This document shows, piece by piece, positions 35,805 to 46,248 of a DNA stretch of 59,222 nucleotides. A program made the translations under genes and the position numbers. Within the stretch, counting starts at the first letter, position 1; every line of letters begins with the position of its first letter. The notes under the pieces are model-generated. The model ran no database searches and was not told the origin of the DNA. It saw nothing but the letters and a program-made list of their open reading frames with translations. The DNA is from Basidiobolus meristosporus CBS 931.73 (taxonomy: Eukaryota > Basidiobolomycota > Basidiobolomycetes > Basidiobolales > Basidiobolaceae), in NCBI GenBank assembly GCA_002104905.1, contig MCFE01000551.1:1-59222 (forward strand), written 5' to 3'.

Positions 35805-37130
35805 TCATCGATGAAATTCCATTAACCGCAGGCGATTCGTCTGTTGTGGATGTCGCGTTGCGATTCCTCCCTCGACAAGGAGCTCGATGTAAGGCTCCCA
35901 GCAGCTGTCAGGGTCTATCTGGATGTAGGAGTCGTTCACGCCAGTGACAGCGGAGTTCATTAAATCCTAGGCCAAGCGGTTAATATCTTGAAATACAGCC
36001 AACACAAGTGCCACCAAGTACCTCCAATATAGCCTTCAGGGAGCACACACTGCCCAATGTTCCGGTTTCTTCGCTGTTGACTCGCTTGCCCTAGATCGTT
36101 GTCTCAAGGATCAATACAAACACTTGAGAGTGCAGTGTGCTGAGAAAATCACCTTGTACACTCGCACCGGTGGGAAATGGCTCTCCACGAACCTCATCAA
36201 CTCGATCATGACCCGAGCGTTTAATTTGCGAAAGCGAAGGAACTCTGCCTGTACGCCGGGGCTACTTGTGCCAATAGGAGTGAGTGAGTCGATACAAAAT
36301 CCTGGATTCTGATATACGTGACTTACGGAGGCGCTTGTTCATCCACTGCATACGGGTTACGAGCTCTTAGGTGGTCAAGTCTCTTGAGCAACGTTTCATT
36401 CATGCGATGATATTCCTCGAGTCTTTCCTTTTCGCTAGGGTCCGGAGGTTATTTCGAGAGAGCGCGCCGTCCTAGACTGGTGAGCTTACCGTGAAAGTTT
36501 GCTTTCAAGTTCCTCCTGCTCCTGATTCAGCAAGGGAAGTGCACGTTCGTAACTCTCTATGGTCGCGTCAAGCTTCCATCGAGCCTGAGTCCAGCTCAGT
36601 TCAGGGATCTTGTTGTCCAGGATTTGCAATTCTACTAAGAGGTGAGTGGGAGTCCCATGTCACGAGCATTTGGCGTACAGGTACCTTCACGTTGCTGATC
36701 CAACTCGTTGGCGAGACGCTGCTCCTCCGCGAGCAATAAGGCTATTCTCTGATAGGGCATAAGAGTACAATCAGCAAATGGGGGGCTTCGATTGGGGCGT
36801 CAGAAAAGGGGCATACTCTAGCACGGGTAGAAGGGACCCGTGTTTTCGGCAAATTCACTCGCTCTTTCAGCTAGATCCGGGAAAGTGGCACCTGAGGTGA
36901 ACACACAAGCGATGGGGAAAGGTAAACATAGTAGAGATTGCGATCGCGCTCTCTCCTACCTCAACTAGCTTTTGAAAGTGCTGCTCGCAGCAGGCTTTTA
37001 TCTTTTCTATGAGAACCTCGTATTGCGCATCCGTATCAAGGGGTGGTGGGTTCGGGGGAAAGGGTTCGGTGAACTGGGACACAGGGTTATACTCGACCTT
37101 GACCTGCTGCGTTTGGTTACTGTTAGACAT
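35805..37130 (-). CDS. CENP-K/Sim4-like inner kinetochore protein
   Basis: Eight exons (37130-36960, 36870-36817, 36748-36685, 36634-36490, 36434-36327, 36264-36153, 36090-36022, 35966-35805) close exactly to 294 aa. The N-terminus is polar and proline-rich. A coiled coil runs from LKERVNLPKTR through SYERALPLLNQEQEELESKL to MNETLLKRLDHLRARNPYA. The C-terminal block LKAILEDLMNSAV, then CWEPYIELLVEGGIATRHPQ and RLRLMEFHR, matches the CENP-K/Sim4 signature (W-x-PYIELL-x-x-GI-x-x-HP). In the family this subunit belongs to the constitutive centromere-associated network on CENP-A chromatin. The identification depends mainly on that C-terminal block, recalled from memory rather than searched. Confidence 0.62.
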
Positions 37131-37212
37131 GCTGAAGGGATGAGGGGATGGTGATTTCCGCGTAGTCTTATGTCCGATCAACAAACAACTCGGCTAAGGA
37201 ATTGGATTGAAC

Positions 37213-37276
37213 GGGATTTATTGATTGAATATGGTGGATTGAGTGGGATTTATTGATTGAATGTAGTGGATTGAGT
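37213..37276 (+). repeat. 32-bp tandem duplication in the VPH1 3' flank
   Basis: Two adjacent 32-bp copies of a unit beginning GGGATTTATTGATTGAAT differ at only two positions. They lie just beyond the stop of the V-ATPase gene, in its probable 3' UTR, and before the CENP-K-like start. No function is evident. Confidence 0.85.
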
Positions 37277-37289
37277 ATAATATGAAAGA

Positions 37290-39932
37290 TTAATCTTCGG
37301 GAGTGCCTTGTAGGATGGTTTGGAACGAGAATGGAGTGAACTTGTATCCTCCACCCGCATAGAACTTGTTGTTGAACTCGACCCAATGCAAACGGAGTGC
37401 GTGAAGGAAAGCCGAGAGCCCCTCCATGATCAACAAAATGCCAATGGTCAATATAAACCACACCGCGAACCCAGCCCATGCGCCAATGGCGTTGAGCGGG
37501 AAGCTGAGGTTCAGGGTATTGTCTAGAACCATCTCCCAGAGGACAGCAGAGAGCTGGTTGTGAGCAAGGGACAGAGCCCAGAGACGAAGATAAGATGCGG
37601 TGTTCGAGATACATCCCAGACAGAACTCGATGGTGTGGATGATTTGGTGGATCATAACATCAGCGAAGTCGAAGGGCTCCTCTTCTTCCATCTCTTCCGC
37701 GCCAATTGGGCCGCCTTCGTGAGCGACTTCAATGGAGTTCTCGTCGATATCCTTGATGCTTTGAGGCGCACTGGTTCCAGCCTGGTTGTTTGCCTCCACT
37801 TCCAATGAAGGTCTGTTCTTGTGGTCGAGATGGGTGGTGGATAGGTTCTTGGATTTGCGGACAGCGTTTTCCGCTGGCTGGTTTGCCTTCTCAAGAAGCT
37901 CCTGCTTGTGGAGTTTCTTCAGCATCAATGGTCTGGACAGCAACATCCATGGGACACAGATCACCGCGACCAGCAAAAGAACGAGTTGAATCATTCCTTG
38001 GCCGGGGAACAATTGCTCGCTCTCGTCGACACTGCCGGGGCTCAAGAACATGTAGATCAGCATGTTCAACAAACTTGGGGGGCTGATGCTCTTGGTGCTC
38101 CAGTCGGTCAACCACTTGTAGATGATGGTGACGCACAGATATCCGAAGATGCACAGCAGGAAAAGAACCTGGGGAATGAACTCGGCCCAGATGCCAAACT
38201 TGTGGTTGAACTGGACATGGTTGTAGTTGGTGAGCGCAATACCGAAAGTCATCTGGATGACACCAAAGATGACCGACATCTTCATCTTGTACGAGTTGGT
38301 GAAGATCAGGTAGTTCTCTGCCCCGTGCCACATGTAGTCCATACCGAAAGCATAGGTAGTTCCGGTTCTGACTGCCTCGATAGTCTCGCCTTCGTTGAAA
38401 TTGGTGGGCCACTTGAATCCACTTGGGAACCAGGCAACCGCCTTGGAGAAAAGATCATTGTAGATCAGACCGGTGTAGATAGAGAAGAGCCCCATCAGCA
38501 GGATGATATAGCGACCGCCGAACATCATGTGGAAAATCTCTCCGCCATCGAACTTCTTCAATTGCTTCTCCTTCAAGCAAAGATAGAGGGCGGCGAGGAA
38601 CATGAAGATTCCGTGACCGAAATCACCGAACATCACCGCGAACAAGAAGGGGAAGGTGATCACGGTGAACAGACCGGGGTTGACTTCCCTGTAGGTGGCA
38701 ACACCATAGGAATCCACGATATTCTGGAATCCCTCGGTGAACTTGTTGGTTCTGTGGAAGGTGGGTGGCTTGCGACGGGTGCTCACCTCGTGAACGATCG
38801 GGTAGACAGGGGAACCGGCTTCATCGGCTGCTTGCTTGAGTGCGTCCCGAACAACTCCCAAGTCCAGGGTTGGGCACCAGCCTTCAGCAATCAAGGCTTT
38901 GCGGTTAGGATCGTAGTTGAACAAGTTCAGGATGTGATAGATGGCCTTCTCCTTCTTGAGGATGGTGGTCCAAATGGGAAGCTTGGCGGAGATCTGCTCC
39001 AGTTCGTTGCAGCCCGTCTCGTTGGTGGTCTGGATGATTCGGTTGAGATCCTCGATCTTGGCTGTGAGGTCGAGTAACTTGATGGATCTCTGGGTCTGGT
39101 CCTCCTCTACTGGGTAAAGCGCGGCACCCATGGCATCGGCGGTTTTCTTGATCTTGTTGATAAGCTGCTGGCCGTGGGCGAAAATGATGAAGACGTTCTT
39201 ATTCTCCTCGCGTCCAGACTCGGGGTCGACAAAAGGCTCCTCGATCTCCTCCTGGTTCATGAAGAGGTTACCACGAAGGGTTCTCCAAAGAACTCTCTCG
39301 AACACGCCGATCTTCTCCCGGGGAATAACTCCAGCGACGAAGCTGATGCTCTCACGGGAATCCCATTCGCCGCCCTCCAGGTCGCTTCCTGGGACGAGTG
39401 GGGCCTGAGGGTTGTCGGTGAGGTTGGATGAGGTAGAGTTACGGTGATTGGCTGGTGGAATGGCCAGGTTGTTTAGTTGCTGCTGCTGCTGGATACCATT
39501 GATGGACCCGGACATCTCAACGACATATCTATGCTGTATCAAATCTTGACGCTGCTTCAGGAGAGCGCTGTAGGATTCATTGAGATGGTTCACTCGGCCT
39601 TCGCGCTCGTTGAGGATCTCCTGGAGCTCGTCTATCTCACGAGCACTGATGGACCGATTCACCTCTGGATCATCCAGGTCGATGGGTTGAATGGGGATCT
39701 GTGACTTCTCAGACTCGGCCGACAGGTATATGAGCTGTCTTTCGAGGTCGTTCAGCTTCTTGATCTCATCGGTGAAGGCCCGTTGGAAGGCACTCAAGCT
39801 TGGGTTGAGATCCCGGAACTGGATCAGCCCGTGGTCACCCAAACGAGAGACGGTGGTACGGGCGATCTCCACGGGGATGTAGATTTGCACCAGGGACATT
39901 TCTTCCGACCGGAAGAACGTTGACTTGGCCAT
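37290..39932 (-). CDS. VPH1: V-type H+-ATPase subunit a (Vph1/Stv1 type)
   Basis: The membrane subunit of the Vo sector that forms the proton half-channels and links Vo to the V1 stator. An intronless frame of 880 aa matches family length. It starts MAKSTFFRSEEMSLVQIYIP, the conserved N-terminus; an in-frame ATG 99 bases upstream lacks family support. The cytosolic half ends near residue 420. The membrane half has about eight TM segments, including FPFLFAVMFGDFGHGIFMF. The essential arginine is in ASYLRLWALSLAH, near residue 783. The C-terminal block HALRLHWVEFNNKFY is conserved. One gene of this type in fungi can serve vacuole and Golgi, so VPH1 is a class name here. The codon use is strongly biased, producing long antisense frames. 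Confidence 0.97.
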   Translation of the reverse strand: MAKSTFFRSEEMSLVQIYIPVEIARTTVSRLGDHGLIQFRDLNPSLSAFQRAFTDEIKKLNDLERQLIYLSAESEKSQIPIQPIDLDDPEVNRSISAREIDELQEILNEREGRVNHLNESYSALLKQRQDLIQHRYVVEMSGSINGIQQQQQLNNLAIPPANHRNSTSSNLTDNPQAPLVPGSDLEGGEWDSRESISFVAGVIPREKIGVFERVLWRTLRGNLFMNQEEIEEPFVDPESGREENKNVFIIFAHGQQLINKIKKTADAMGAALYPVEEDQTQRSIKLLDLTAKIEDLNRIIQTTNETGCNELEQISAKLPIWTTILKKEKAIYHILNLFNYDPNRKALIAEGWCPTLDLGVVRDALKQAADEAGSPVYPIVHEVSTRRKPPTFHRTNKFTEGFQNIVDSYGVATYREVNPGLFTVITFPFLFAVMFGDFGHGIFMFLAALYLCLKEKQLKKFDGGEIFHMMFGGRYIILLMGLFSIYTGLIYNDLFSKAVAWFPSGFKWPTNFNEGETIEAVRTGTTYAFGMDYMWHGAENYLIFTNSYKMKMSVIFGVIQMTFGIALTNYNHVQFNHKFGIWAEFIPQVLFLLCIFGYLCVTIIYKWLTDWSTKSISPPSLLNMLIYMFLSPGSVDESEQLFPGQGMIQLVLLLVAVICVPWMLLSRPLMLKKLHKQELLEKANQPAENAVRKSKNLSTTHLDHKNRPSLEVEANNQAGTSAPQSIKDIDENSIEVAHEGGPIGAEEMEEEEPFDFADVMIHQIIHTIEFCLGCISNTASYLRLWALSLAHNQLSAVLWEMVLDNTLNLSFPLNAIGAWAGFAVWFILTIGILLIMEGLSAFLHALRLHWVEFNNKFYAGGGYKFTPFSFQTILQGTPED

Positions 39933-40853
39933 GGTGTGGGTGGATGATTGGTGGTGGGTGGTGGTGGAGTGAAGAGGTACTAGTGATGAGGGAAGTAAGA
40001 AATCAAGCAATGGTGTCGTGGGGATTGCCAACGAACCATTATAAAGAATCCCGGCGATGGCTGGATGTCAAATGCGGCAAGAGCGATCCACGAATCATGG
40101 CACTTCATGCTATACATTGGTCCGGTCGACTTTGGAAATGTCTAAATAATTTTAACTTTAACCTACCACCAACTACCATATAAACCATGGTGGCTTTCTG
40201 GGAGACGTAATTGGTCTGATTTCGTTTTTTTTTCGTTGTTTGGTCGACAAACATCGCACGCTGGCGAGAAGCATATGCGACACCACGTAGTGTAGGTGGC
40301 GGGTAGGTGGTGGCAGGTAGGCTGGCGTGGGTTATTGTAGGCTAGCCCAGCTAAAGCCCGCCGCTTGGAATTAAGGTTGTCGTGTCTAGCTCATATAGCC
40401 CAAACAACGTAGGTGGACATCGTAATACTATCTAGGGCCTCCATTCACCCAGGGAATTCCAAACGCGTAATGGGCCTCCCTTTCGCAGCGATGGCGGAAT
40501 GTTCCAATGTTTAAATCTCATGAACGTGATGGTCGCTGCTTAAAATCATCGGGTCCATATTTGGCGCACCCAATCGAGATGTGTTTGTACCTCCCTCCTA
40601 GACGTCAACTCTAATATATATAATATACTACCGCATATATCAACAATCCCCTTTTAAGGCCTGATTAAACAAGGTGTGGAATGTTCAACATGGGCTCCAA
40701 TTTTGGCAATCCGAGTCAGGGCAGGGCTACGGTTTAATACGAACATTATCTGGTCAACAGACGTACAAAAAGGGACAAAACTGCAGGATCAATGCGGGAT
40801 GCATAAGTGGATGATAGGTGATGGACCATGGCAATTAGATTAAATGTGGATGA
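39933..40853. other. Intergenic, promoter of the V-ATPase gene
   Basis: No gene is recognised. The first 150 bases hold a GGTGG-rich leader and a TATA-like TTTATAATGG on the minus strand near 40040. A GTAGGTGGCGGGTAGGTGG-rich patch lies near 40290-40320. Confidence 0.5.
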
Positions 40854-41981
40854 TTAGGCAAATGACACAGTCATAGGTTTAAGTCCCAAATCGTAGCTTT
40901 CAACCCCTACCGAGGGGTGGTCTCGCTCCGGAGGCAATAATATAGAGAACATGTTCATGAAAGTTAATGCATATCCCAGATTAAATAGTTTCAGCAGCAG
41001 GTCTGACGAGAACTTGGCTGGCTCCCCGGTGAACCCAATATACTCCACGTTGACCGTTAACAACGAGGCCCACATGAGCGTCAGTGACAAGCCCAGGCAG
41101 ATGTTCGTCTGTAGAAACTGGCCAACATGGCTGGGGCTTCTTGACGCGGTGCTGATGTCACGCAGGACTTTGCGGAGTCGCGCGTGATTGAAGGCCGCCG
41201 AGATCACAATGAAGCAACCTTCTGGAAAAAGGGGGAGGGTGAGTGGGGCTTATTCGCTACCGAGCGCAAGACACACAAACCTGCGCAAAACACGAACTGA
41301 GGGATGACCTAGATGGGGAAGAGAGCGCCATGAGTTTCCTATGCCAACTTTTCGGACTCACTTCGCACCACCTACCGTGGCCTTTTTGGTATCGTTGAGA
41401 AACCAGAATTGAAGCGCGGGATAGAGCGTGAGACTCAACCCCGAATAGAACAGGTAAAGTCTGAACTCGAGGCTGCTCATGAAGCTCATTCTCGTCAGGG
41501 TCTTCACCATGAAATGCCAGAAGGAGTGAAGAAGGAACAACGAGCTGGTCATGAAGGCGAAGCTGAGGTTCAGCAGTAGGTCGGCTATCTTGGACAGCTT
41601 CAGATTGGTGGGCAGCCACATGGCTTTTGGCTTGGATATGACGAGATTGTTGATGTTGATGAAGCCCTCTTCATACTTCACCACTGTGGCCAAAGCATCC
41701 GACGAAATCACAAACAGCAGTGACAGCGTCAGTAGTAGAGAAATGATCGGCTTCAGGTCCCCGTTGATCAGTCGTCGCAAGGGGATGAACCCGCTGAACC
41801 CAGCTGGGGAGGAAAGAATCCGATAGAGAATCCACACAACCACAGCCAAATTGCACACGCATCTATCTACAGAGCCAAAAAAGAAGGAGGGTTATTGTAT
41901 GGCCACAGAAGGAAAGGGAAGGCAAGGAAAGGAAATGCCAACTCGTATACCTAAGTAGGTGAAATCGGACTCGTGGGTCAT
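40854..41981 (-). CDS. Orphan seven-transmembrane protein
   Basis: Four exons (41981-41951, 41866-41376, 41308-41281, 41221-40854) close exactly to 305 aa. Seven hydrophobic segments are seen: CNLAVVVWILYRIL; LKPIISLLLTLSLLFVISS; LLLNLSFAFMTSSLFLLHSF; LYLFYSGLSLTLYPALQFWF; VIPQFVFCAEGCFIVISAAF; NICLGLSLTLMWASLLTV; and LLLKLFNLGYALTFMNMFSI. The short N-terminus (MTHESDFTYLDR) lacks a signal peptide. A basic loop (NHARLRKVLRDIS) follows TM5, as in many receptors with a cytosolic third loop. The topology is receptor-like, but no family motif (Ste2/Ste3, Pth11, rhodopsin, adipoR) is seen. Exon 3 is only 28 nt. Confidence 0.7.
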
Positions 41982-42558
41982 GGTAAATCAAACCACTCAC
42001 TTTAAAGCAGCCGTAGTTCCCGTTGTCCTCGTTTTTATAAGGCCCTGATCAGACCGGATTCATTTATCAAGTTAGGAGTGACGTTGGCCACAATTGATGC
42101 AGCATCCATTGTACAGGTGTGGAGATAAAACCAAAGTGACAGGATCTCCTGTCAAACGCCAAAAGGGGTGAAAAGGAAAATAATCATTCAATTGTTAATG
42201 TTAGTCACCGTCACAATCCATCTGATTTTATACACGAATAGCTGGGTTGGTTTATTCTATCCTCCCGGTAGCTTGGTTTTTGCAAAAGGAAATGTGGATG
42301 CAGGGTGACATGCCGAGGAATGCACGACCCGCTGATTCCTAGTGGTTGGCGATGGTTGATGGGTGATGGGTGATGGATGATATGTTGAGGGTAGAGGATA
42401 GAGGGTTAGGGTAAGCGGTGATATGGACTTTTGTTTAAATCTTGCATACATGTGTCCAAATTGGTTTAGACCGGCCGTGGTGGAAAAAAATTCCTTGCTT
42501 TATTTGGAATTTTTGCCATTGAAATTCCATTCACGCTTGTATCGAGCAAAGGGTGATC
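41982..42558. other. Divergent intergenic region
   Basis: This lies between the 7TM gene and the SPOUT1-like gene and must hold both promoters. A GGTGATGGGTGATGGATGAT simple repeat is at about 42357-42380. No RNA gene is seen. Confidence 0.5.
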
Positions 42559-44113
42559 ATGTTCAAGAAGAAGGGACAAAAGGTAAGGAGGTTCAACCGC
42601 GTCAGAGGTGATCCGACAAATAATCCGCCGTGGAAATCCTGGTTGACGCGTTGTTTTTAGCGTAAGCTAGAAGAGGAATTGGGCCTTGTGCCCAACGGGC
42701 AAAAAGCAAAGAAGGCCGAGGAAGTCCTTCCTGAGGTTGAAGAATTTCCCCCCAAAGACGCCAAGGGTCGCAAGTACACCGTCAGTGTTGCTGTACCCGG
42801 ATCAGTGGTTGAATCGGGCCAGACCGCCGAGTTAAAGACTTACCTAGTCAGCCAGGTAGCATCGCACCTTCACTTACTCCTCCTATGTTGTATTCATACT
42901 AAGGGCGGTCCAGCTTGGCAGAGCTTTTGCTCTTTTCAACATCGACGAGGTCATTGTGTACAATGATTCTCACAAGAAGGTCCAAGATACCACGGAAGGA
43001 GTATTCGAAGGCGCAAACAAGGACGATCCCAACGTGTTTTTGGCCCGTGTTCTGCAGTATTTAGAAACACCACCGTACGTATGAAAACGTCCGCCTCGAG
43101 AAAGTCATTTGCTGATCCTGATTCTATACGGCAGATACCTCCGAAAGGCCTTGTTCCCAGTACACAGAGACCTGAAATTCGCTGGTATGTCGAAACGTCT
43201 CTACAGAGTAAATCTAGCTTCCCGTTGATTGAGCGATTTCGTTGTGCAGGGCTACTTGCTTCATTGGATAGTCCTCACCACGTGCGCATGGACGAAGAAA
43301 GTCCCTACCGTGAGGGAATAGTGCATGGTAGAACCGGCAAAGCTAATGGATCTTACGTGAACTGCGGTTTGAGAAAGGTATTTGATGGTGATGCTCGACA
43401 CACCGAATGATATCATCTGATCTGTATACGTTCACCAGGAAGTCAAGATTGATCGTCCTGTGAAGAACGGGATTCGAGTTACCGTTCAACTGGCCGGAAT
43501 CCCATCTAAAGGTAGGCAAATCAAGCATCCCAACGAGCCTACTGAAGCTTACTCCAATCAATTGCTAAATAGACAGTAAATTCGTGGCTGGCAGAGTAGT
43601 TTCCCCTAAGGCGCCTCGTGAAACCTTGGGCCTATACTGGGGTTACGAAGTCCGCCTCGCCCCCACCATTTCGAAGGTGTTCAAAGAGTGTCCTTATCCA
43701 GTAAATCTCCCTCAATACCCTATTCATGACGATGCCATTAGCTAACTAAGCTCCTTAGGAGGGGTACGATTTGAAGATCGGTGTTTCCAATAACGGGGAG
43801 CCAATCGAGGAAGCGGCCACCAAGATCAAGCCCTTCAAGTAAGATAGCTGCACTGTAGATAACCTTCGATCCACGACTTATCTTGAACCTTAGGCACGCC
43901 TTGATCGTCTTGGGTGGGAATACCGGGATCGAGACCGCTGTAGAGATAGACCAAGAGCTAGACTGTGCTATCGAAGATACCGCCTCCCTCTTCGATCTCT
44001 ACACCAACCCCTGCCCGAACCGGGGCAGTCGCACATTAAGAACTGAGGAGTCCCTACTTGTCAGTTTGTCTGCACTTAGACCGTCTTTGTTAGCCAAGGG
44101 ACTAGAGAATTAG
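42559..44113 (+). CDS. SPOUT1 (C9orf114)-like SPOUT-class RNA methyltransferase
   Basis: Nine exons (42559-42582, 42661-42855, 42914-43074, 43135-43184, 43250-43377, 43439-43511, 43573-43700, 43759-43838, 43894-44113) sum to 1,059 nt, or 352 aa. A lysine-rich start (MFKKKGQKRKLEEELG) precedes YTVSVAVPGSVVES and LGRAFALFNIDEVIVYND, the start of the SPOUT fold. The middle RNA-binding insert has SPHHVRMDEESPYREGIV. The C-terminal trefoil-knot region with LIVLGGNTGIETAVEID would bind SAM. The family includes yeast Ygr283c and Ymr310c and human SPOUT1, which acts on rRNA or snRNA and at spindles; the exact target here is unknown. Exon 1 codes for only eight residues. Confidence 0.88.
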
Positions 44114-44220
44114 GCACACCACCTATTGTATACAATCTTTATTCATGATAAAATCTTCGAAACAGTAAATGAGGCTTCCATCTTATCAATGATTCTCCCA
44201 TATTACATCCCGTTGGCTAT

Positions 44221-45134
44221 TTATAAGTTGGAGAGGACCGAGTCCACGCTGCTCACTTCCAATCCTGGTCCGTTCTCGACTCCAATCCAGCTGACCTTGA
44301 GGTCGTCGACCACCATGGCAAAGCGCTGAGTTCTTTCGCCCATAGCGAAGCCGCGTGCGTCCATGGTGAGGCCCAGTTTCTTGGTGAATTCAAGGTTGCC
44401 GTCACTAACCATTAGCTTGAGTGCGAGGGATATGAGGGCCCGAGTTAGAGTCATGCTCATTGAGCGAGAGATAATGAAAGTTGCTTACAATCTTGTCCTG
44501 AACCTTCTGTGCTTTGCCCCAGGCATCCATGACACTGTTCGTCGAGGAAAGAATAGGTTTAGTTCCGTTCAGGCTGTGCTCGGTTGCGAGGCTAAATGCT
44601 ATACTCACAATGCGTCGCTAGAGCAGGGAAAGGTTAGGCTCGGCGGGATGCAAAGGATAGGTTTAGAAAGCCTTACTTGGCGGCTAGGCATATGACCAGA
44701 TCCACTTTCTTGCTCTTCAGCTCGTTGTACTTCTTCAGATATCCTGGGAGGTGATCGTTGTGGCAAGTGGGGGTAAAAGCACCTAACGACAGACCGGACA
44801 AAACGTTAGCCTACGCTCCACAGGGCTGACCTCTCCTCTTCCGGGTTCGATTTACCTGGTACCGCGAAAATCACCGCCTTCTTCCCCTTCAGTTCTGGAT
44901 GGTCAAAAAGAATGGTCAGTGAGGGGCTTGCTTCGGAGGTCCACTAACGCTCGCTTACTCTCATGGACATGGAAGTCCTGGGGCTTCCCGCAAGCATCGG
45001 CAGGGATGGATGCGTCATACTCGCAGTATTTAAGCGTGATGTCTGGGATAACAGTGCCGACTTGAACTGACTAAGAAAGAGAGGTGGGTGAATACAGCGT
45101 ACAACACAGGTGGTAGTCAAGGAAAAGGTACCAT
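44221..45134 (-). CDS. Prx5/Ahp1-type peroxiredoxin
   Basis: A thiol peroxidase that reduces alkyl hydroperoxides and H2O2. Seven coding exons (45134-45132, 45070-44959, 44894-44856, 44782-44677, 44617-44609, 44534-44489, 44415-44221) sum to 510 nt, or 169 aa, the family length. The peroxidatic cysteine is in AFTPTCHNDHLPG. Further family blocks are ILMVSDGNLEFTKKLGL, TMDARGFAMGERTQRFAM and VSWIGVENGPGLEVSS. Exon 1 contributes only the ATG, and exon 5 only three codons (CGACGCATT), which restore NDAFVMDAWGK. Other cysteines exist (KYCEYD, DACGKP, VICLAA), but the resolving one is not assigned. No peroxisomal SKL end is present (C-terminus VLSNL). It is convergent with the SPOUT1-like gene. 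Confidence 0.93.
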
Positions 45135-45181
45135 GGTGACTTGGAATTCTCTGATTAGCCACGACTCGCTGGAAGCAACAT

Positions 45182-45192
45182 TTATATAGGGA
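45182..45192 (-). promoter_or_regulatory. TATA box of the peroxiredoxin gene
   Basis: CCTATATAAA on the minus strand lies about 50 bases upstream of the ATG at 45134, leaving a leader of only about 15-25 nt. An ATG that overlaps the TATA box would be upstream of transcription start and is therefore not the start codon. Confidence 0.6.
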
Positions 45193-45428
45193 CCCCAGAC
45201 AGACATGGGTAGTGGCTTAGCCTGGATGACGTTCACCGTTGTCATCCAATGGACTCTGGTGAAGCGAGGAGTCATACGTTTCACGAGGAATCGACGAGAT
45301 TCACAAATGATGATGTACGGGGATTTTTCTATAGGTTTATTAATACATAGCTATATAGGCAACGACACGCTCAATACTAACATATGGTTGGTATCATGGT
45401 GGTCAAATAACATGCTCACGAGAGATGG

Positions 45429-46248
45429 TTAAACTGCGTAGGACTTATCAGGGGCATGGACGATATTGGCTGGCTGCTGGGCCATGGGTTGTGCCGTGTT
45501 GTAGGGGTGCGCATTGTATTCGTTCATATTGTTCTCCGGGGCGTATGCGCCGGAGTAGTTGGCCGCGTGTCTGGCGGCGAGGATGACCTTTCGGTAGCGA
45601 TAAACGGCATAGATGAAGTAGCCTTGAACCAGCAGCTACAGGATGTCTAGGTTGAGAATGGTGATGGATACGTGCAACCTGTTACCAAAACCGATACTAA
45701 CCGAAATCAACGCCAGCATACCGTTGTACCACTGCCTGTTGATGAAGGAGAACACCACCCCCACCAAATTGGCAAGCATGATGATGGTGGTAATGATCAC
45801 GTAGATAAGCAACATCCATGGCTTGCACTGGGGTGAAGTGGATGGATGTCAGATCTGGTGCGACATCGATACATGTGCATGCAACATTCCATTACCTTCA
45901 GTGTTCCAACGAATCCAAATAGACCGATCAGCAGCATTACGATGAAGCTGCCGAATGATACGTATTGTCCAACATTCCCCAGGGTGTTTAGAGTCGCGTT
46001 AGAGTTGACTGTGTTGGTGGCTCCGTTGGTGCCAAACGAGGAATTGGTGACGCCCACCCAGTTCAGGATCACCAGCACGGTGGTTGCAATACCGATCACC
46101 TAGAAGAGCCAGACGGGATGAGACAGGGTGGTGGGCAGGGTGGTGCGGCGGAGGGTTGGCTTACCAATTGTATGAAGGTCAGAATCAGGCAACCAAGTCG
46201 AAGGTTGAGGCAGCAACAGCACGTTGCGTTGGTTTTGATGTAAGTCAT
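45429..46248 (-). CDS. Four-span membrane protein, LAPTM/MARVEL-like topology
   Basis: Four exons (46248-46165, 46099-45896, 45827-45702, 45635-45429) sum to 621 nt, or 206 aa. The N-terminus MTYIKTNATCCCCLNLRLG has a cysteine cluster that could be palmitoylated or disulfide-bonded. The four TM segments are CLILTFIQLVIGIATTVLVI; GSFIVMLLIGLFGFVGTL; WMLLIYVIITTIMMLANLVG; and a region around LLVQGYFIYAVY. The loop between TM1 and TM2 is rich in Asn/Thr (NSSFGTNGATNTVNSNATL), with likely N-glycosylation sites. The C-terminal tail is rich in Tyr, Asn, Ala and Pro and may carry sorting motifs. The layout resembles LAPTM-type endolysosomal proteins, but this is topology only. A TATA-like CAGTATATAT lies about 45 bases upstream. 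Confidence 0.75.

Noticed and set aside
37908-39077. Long plus-strand open frame (about 389 aa) across the V-ATPase gene
   Set aside because: It is a codon-bias shadow of the V-ATPase subunit and shows no recognisable domain.
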